This document shows, piece by piece, positions 61,422 through 64,000 of a DNA stretch of 64,000 bases. The notes below the pieces were generated by a model. It ran no database searches. It was given only the letters and a program-made list of their open reading frames with translations, and was not told where the DNA came from. Every line of letters starts with the position of its first letter. Position 1 is the stretch's first letter. The translations under genes and the position numbers were made by a program. The DNA is from Streptomyces zingiberis (GTDB lineage Bacteria; Actinomycetota; Actinomycetes; Streptomycetales; Streptomycetaceae): assembly GCF_012034935.1 (NCBI RefSeq), contig NZ_JAATEN010000002.1:310001-374000 (forward strand), read 5' to 3'.

Positions 61422-62444
61422 TCACCGGCCGGCGCGGCGCTCCGGGAGGTCCCGCGTGCCGGTGCCGGCCGCCGTCCCGTCACCCTCCACCGCGAACAGG
61501 CGTTCAAGGACCATCGCGACCCCGTCCGCGTCGTTCGACGCCGGCGCGGTCTCGTCGGCCGCCGCGAGCAGGTCCGGATGGGCGTTGGCCATGGCCACGC
61601 CGTGGCCGGCCCAGGCCAGCATCGGCAGGTCGTTGGGCATGTCGCCGAAGGCGACCGTCCCGGCGGCGGTGAAGCCCAGCCGCTCCGCGGCGGCGGCCAG
61701 CCCGGTCGCCTTCGAGATGCCCGCGGGCAGCAGCTCCACCATGCCCCGCTGCGAGTGCACCACCGTCATCGCGCCGCCCGCCAGCCGGGTGGCGGTGGCC
61801 ACCACGGCCGCGTCGGGCAGCTCCGGATGGCGCATCAGCACCTTCTCCAGCGGCGCGGCCCACAGCGCCGCCCGGTCCGTGACCGTCTCGCTGCCCGGCG
61901 GCGGCGCGCCGAAGAAGCCGGCCGTGGAGACGCAGCGGTTCTCCGGCGCGGCGTTGACCACCCCCAGCTCCAGCCGGCCGAGTTCCCGCTCCACCGCGGC
62001 GACCAGCGCGCGGGCCGGGTCCCGGTGGAGGGCCGCCGAGGACAGCAGCCGGTCGGTGGCGGCGTCGTAGAGCTGGGCGCCCTGCCCGCAGACCGCGAGC
62101 CCGCTGTAACCGAGCTCCAGCAGGAACCGGCGGCAGGAGGAGGCGGGCCGGCCGGTGACGACGAGATGCAGCGCCCCGGCGCCGGTGGCCAGCTTGAGCG
62201 CCTGCCGGGTGCGCAGGGAGACGGTGAGGTCACCGCGGAGCAGGGTGCCGTCCAGGTCGGTGGCGACCACCTGGTACGGCAGTCCGGCCGGCCGTCCGCC
62301 GGCCGCGGCGCTCCGCCCGGACGGGCCGCCGGGGATCGCCGTCGGGCCGGAGCGCGCGGGGTCCGTGGGCCCGGCGGGACGGGGTACGGCCGCCGCGCCC
62401 CGCACCTCAGCGGGCTCAGCGGGCTCAGCGGGCTCAGCGGGCAT
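61422..62444 (-). CDS. HAD family (Cof-type) hydrolase, 340 aa
   Basis: Motif I DLDGTLLRGD near residue 68, motif II VTGRPAS, the Lys of motif III in GISKATGLAAAAERLG, and motif IV GDMPNDLPMLAWAGHGVAMA; the cap domain is the Cof type. Likely a sugar- or nucleotide-phosphate phosphatase. ATG at 62444 lies inside the last codons of the PAP2 gene, and the N-terminal PAEPAEPAEP is encoded by the 9-bp repeat there; an upstream GTG at 62516 is possible. Operon with the PAP2 phosphatase. Confidence 0.85.
   Translation of the reverse strand: MPAEPAEPAEPAEVRGAAAVPRPAGPTDPARSGPTAIPGGPSGRSAAAGGRPAGLPYQVVATDLDGTLLRGDLTVSLRTRQALKLATGAGALHLVVTGRPASSCRRFLLELGYSGLAVCGQGAQLYDAATDRLLSSAALHRDPARALVAAVERELGRLELGVVNAAPENRCVSTAGFFGAPPPGSETVTDRAALWAAPLEKVLMRHPELPDAAVVATATRLAGGAMTVVHSQRGMVELLPAGISKATGLAAAAERLGFTAAGTVAFGDMPNDLPMLAWAGHGVAMANAHPDLLAAADETAPASNDADGVAMVLERLFAVEGDGTAAGTGTRDLPERRAGR
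62406..62443. repeat. 9-bp tandem repeat (GCTCAGCGG), four copies, at the PAP2/HAD junction
   Basis: On the plus strand GCTCAGCGG repeats four times between 62406 and 62443. It contains the PAP2 stop and lies directly after the HAD start codon, encoding Ala-Glu-Pro units. Changes in copy number would keep the HAD frame. Confidence 0.8.
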
Positions 62445-63273
62445 CGGCCACGGCGGGATGGCGCGGGAGGCGGTGGGACGGCGCGCGGTACCAGAGGCAG
62501 GAGAGGGCGTAACCACCGCCCAGGCAGAGCACCCCGCCCACCGCGTCCAGCCAGAAGTGGTTGGCGGTGGCGACGATCACCAGCAGGGTCACCGCCGGGT
62601 AGAGCCAGCCGAGCACTTTGGCCCACAGCGCGGGGGCGAGCAGGGCGACGGTGACGCCGCACCACACCGACCAGCCGATGTGCATGGACGGCATCGCCGC
62701 GTACTGGTTGGACATCGACGCCAGATTGCCGGAGGCCATCGACCCCCAGGTGCCGTGCACCACCACGGTGTCGATGAACCCGCCGTCCGGCACCAGCCGG
62801 GGCGGGGCGAGCGGGAAGAGGTAGTAGCCGAGGAGCGCGAGGCCCGTGGTGAGGAAGAGCACCAGCCGGGAGGCGGCGTAGCGGCCGGGGTGGCGGCGGT
62901 ACAGCCACACCAGCACCCCTATGGTCACCACGAAGTGCAAGGTGGCGTAGTAGTAGTTCATCCCCACGATCAGCCAGGTCACCGAGTTGACGGCGTGGTT
63001 GATCGCGTGTTCCACGGCGATGCCGAGCGCTTCCTCCGCCCGCCATATCCAGTCGGCGTTGCGGAGGGCGGCGGCCTTCTGTTCGGGAACGGCGTTGCGG
63101 ATGAGCGAGTACGTCCAGTAACTGACCGCGATCAGCAGGATCTCGAAACGCAGCCGGGGGCGGCGCGGCAGCCTGAGACGGTCGAACGAAAGGCGCTCCC
63201 CCCGGGGCTGTGCTTCCTCGGGCCGCTCGGCGGCCGGTGATTTCTCCAGAGTCCTCACAGTCGCGTCACCCAC
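62434..63273 (-). CDS. PAP2 family (inositolphosphorylceramide-synthase-like) phosphatase, 279 aa
   Basis: About six helices. Signature pieces are the AAMPSMHIGWS block and the final ANHFWLDAVGG block with the two active-site histidines, plus PLAPPRLVPDGG. The group (PAP2_3) removes or transfers phosphate on lipid-type substrates at the outer membrane face. GTG at 63273 or 63258; neither has a clear ribosome site, though CACACT ends 7 bases before the first (a weak leaderless -10). The stop lies 11 bases past the HAD start. Confidence 0.85.
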   Translation of the reverse strand: MGDATVRTLEKSPAAERPEEAQPRGERLSFDRLRLPRRPRLRFEILLIAVSYWTYSLIRNAVPEQKAAALRNADWIWRAEEALGIAVEHAINHAVNSVTWLIVGMNYYYATLHFVVTIGVLVWLYRRHPGRYAASRLVLFLTTGLALLGYYLFPLAPPRLVPDGGFIDTVVVHGTWGSMASGNLASMSNQYAAMPSMHIGWSVWCGVTVALLAPALWAKVLGWLYPAVTLLVIVATANHFWLDAVGGVLCLGGGYALSCLWYRAPSHRLPRHPAVADAR

Positions 63274-63308
63274 GCGCCACAGTGTGCCAGACGGCCGCGT
63301 CCCTCCGA

Positions 63309-64000
63309 TCACCCTCCGGCCCGGACGTCGGCCGCGTGCTGCCCGCCGCCTCGCGGGCCGGGGGCGGGCCCGCGCGGGGGAGCCGCCGCGGTCGAGCCAC
63401 GGACCACCAGTTCCGGCAGGAAGATGAACTCGCTGTGCGGGGCGGGGGTGCCCCCGATCTCCTCCAGGAGTGCCCGCACGGCCGCCTGTCCCATGGCCTG
63501 GACGGGCTGACGGATCGTCGTGAGCGGCGGGTCGGTGAAGGCGATCAGCGGGGAGTCGTCGAAACCGGTGACCGAGACGTCCCGGGGGACGGACAGCCCC
63601 CGCCGCCGGGCGGCGCGGATGGCGCCGAGGGCCATCATGTCGCTCGCGCAGACCACGGCCGTGCAGCCACGCCCCAGGAGCGCGTCGGCCGCGGCCTGCC
63701 CGCCCTCCAGGGTGTACAGGGAGTACTCGATCAGCTCCTCGCACTCCTCCGGGGTGGTGCCCAGCTCCTCCCGCATCCCCTGCCGGAACCCCTCGGTCTT
63801 CCGCAGTACGGGGACGAACCGCCGGGGCCCCAGCGCCAGGCCGATCCGGGTGTGGCCGAGCGCCGCGAGATGGGTCACGGCCAGCCGCATCGCCGCGCGG
63901 TCGTCGGGCGAGACGAACGGGGCACGCACCTTCGGCGAGAAGCCGCCCACCAGGACGAACGGGACCCCCTGGCCGCGGAGCCGGTCGTAGCGCCCCATGT
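63309..64000 (-). CDS. LacI family transcriptional regulator, C-terminal part (5' truncated)
   Basis: Only the effector-binding periplasmic-binding-protein-like domain is inside the window; the helix-turn-helix lies beyond 64000. Typical pieces are LVGGFSPKVRAPFVSPDDRA, HLAALGHTRIGLALG, AVVCASDMMALGAIRAARRR and VTGFDDSPLIAFTDPPLTTI, with the RQPVQAMGQAAVRALLEEI helix at the end. It should respond to a sugar. No target site is seen next to the gene inside the window. Confidence 0.9.
   Translation of the reverse strand, partial: MGRYDRLRGQGVPFVLVGGFSPKVRAPFVSPDDRAAMRLAVTHLAALGHTRIGLALGPRRFVPVLRKTEGFRQGMREELGTTPEECEELIEYSLYTLEGGQAAADALLGRGCTAVVCASDMMALGAIRAARRRGLSVPRDVSVTGFDDSPLIAFTDPPLTTIRQPVQAMGQAAVRALLEEIGGTPAPHSEFIFLPELVVRGSTAAAPPRGPAPGPRGGGQHAADVRAGG

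Overview
The window is chromosomal DNA of a high-G+C actinomycete, almost certainly Streptomyces or a close relative. The signs are very high G+C with G/C-biased third codon positions, many GTG starts, Tat-type secretion signals (PhoD, GH43 enzyme), a WcaI-like/Wzz/Wzx/Wzy polysaccharide locus, and gene neighbourhoods typical of Streptomyces (Nif3 - zinc ribbon - RNase H/phosphatase; npdG, nadE, panB, glnA2, glnE). I see no tRNA or rRNA gene, insertion sequence, prophage or CRISPR array. One structural RNA, RNase P RNA (rnpB), lies at about 14227-14640.

Layout. 1-6650: the end of a prenyltransferase/terpene-cyclase-like gene, two membrane proteins, a cell-wall amidase, an SDR oxidoreductase and a possible small gene. 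7109-10942: an operon for a Nif3-like protein, a coiled-coil zinc-ribbon protein (apparent CTG start) and an RNase H/phosphatase fusion, facing a YaaA-family protein. 11102-15400: a Uma2-like nuclease, a STAS protein overlapping tail to tail with a SigG-like ECF sigma factor that has a DNA-damage-type promoter, then rnpB. 15419-23436: PhoD with a putative PHO box, a Gfo/Idh/MocA oxidoreductase and a Bcr/CflA exporter divided by a LacI-type operator, an Rsm22 methyltransferase, a primase-polymerase-like protein and a lipoprotein.

23848-43020 is the most distinctive part: an exopolysaccharide-type locus. It holds a CDP-alcohol phosphatidyltransferase and a cytidylyltransferase, a GT4 / Wzz-like / Wzx operon, an exported double ferritin-like protein, a Wzy-like polymerase, a second GT4, a translationally coupled block of exported propeller-FN3-LamG-DNRLRE protein, lipoprotein and GT2, the GDP-L-fucose pair gmd/fcl, and an initiating polyprenyl glycosylphosphotransferase. 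Together these can make GDP-fucose, prime an undecaprenyl carrier, extend, flip, polymerise and regulate chain length of a fucose-containing polymer. The Wzz partner carries a degenerate kinase domain, and the iron-binding and lectin-like exported proteins are unusual companions.

43242-64000: heme oxygenase, methionine aminopeptidase, small conserved proteins, F420-NADP reductase, NAD synthetase, an EEP-family protein, panB, glnA2, a GH43/AbfB arabinan-type enzyme behind a strong promoter with an operator, a DUF1622 membrane pair, glnE, a HAD phosphatase, a PAP2 phosphatase and a truncated LacI regulator. glnA2, glnE and panB cluster much as they do in mycobacteria. Several genes appear to be transcribed without a leader (-10 box 6-7 bases before the start codon).
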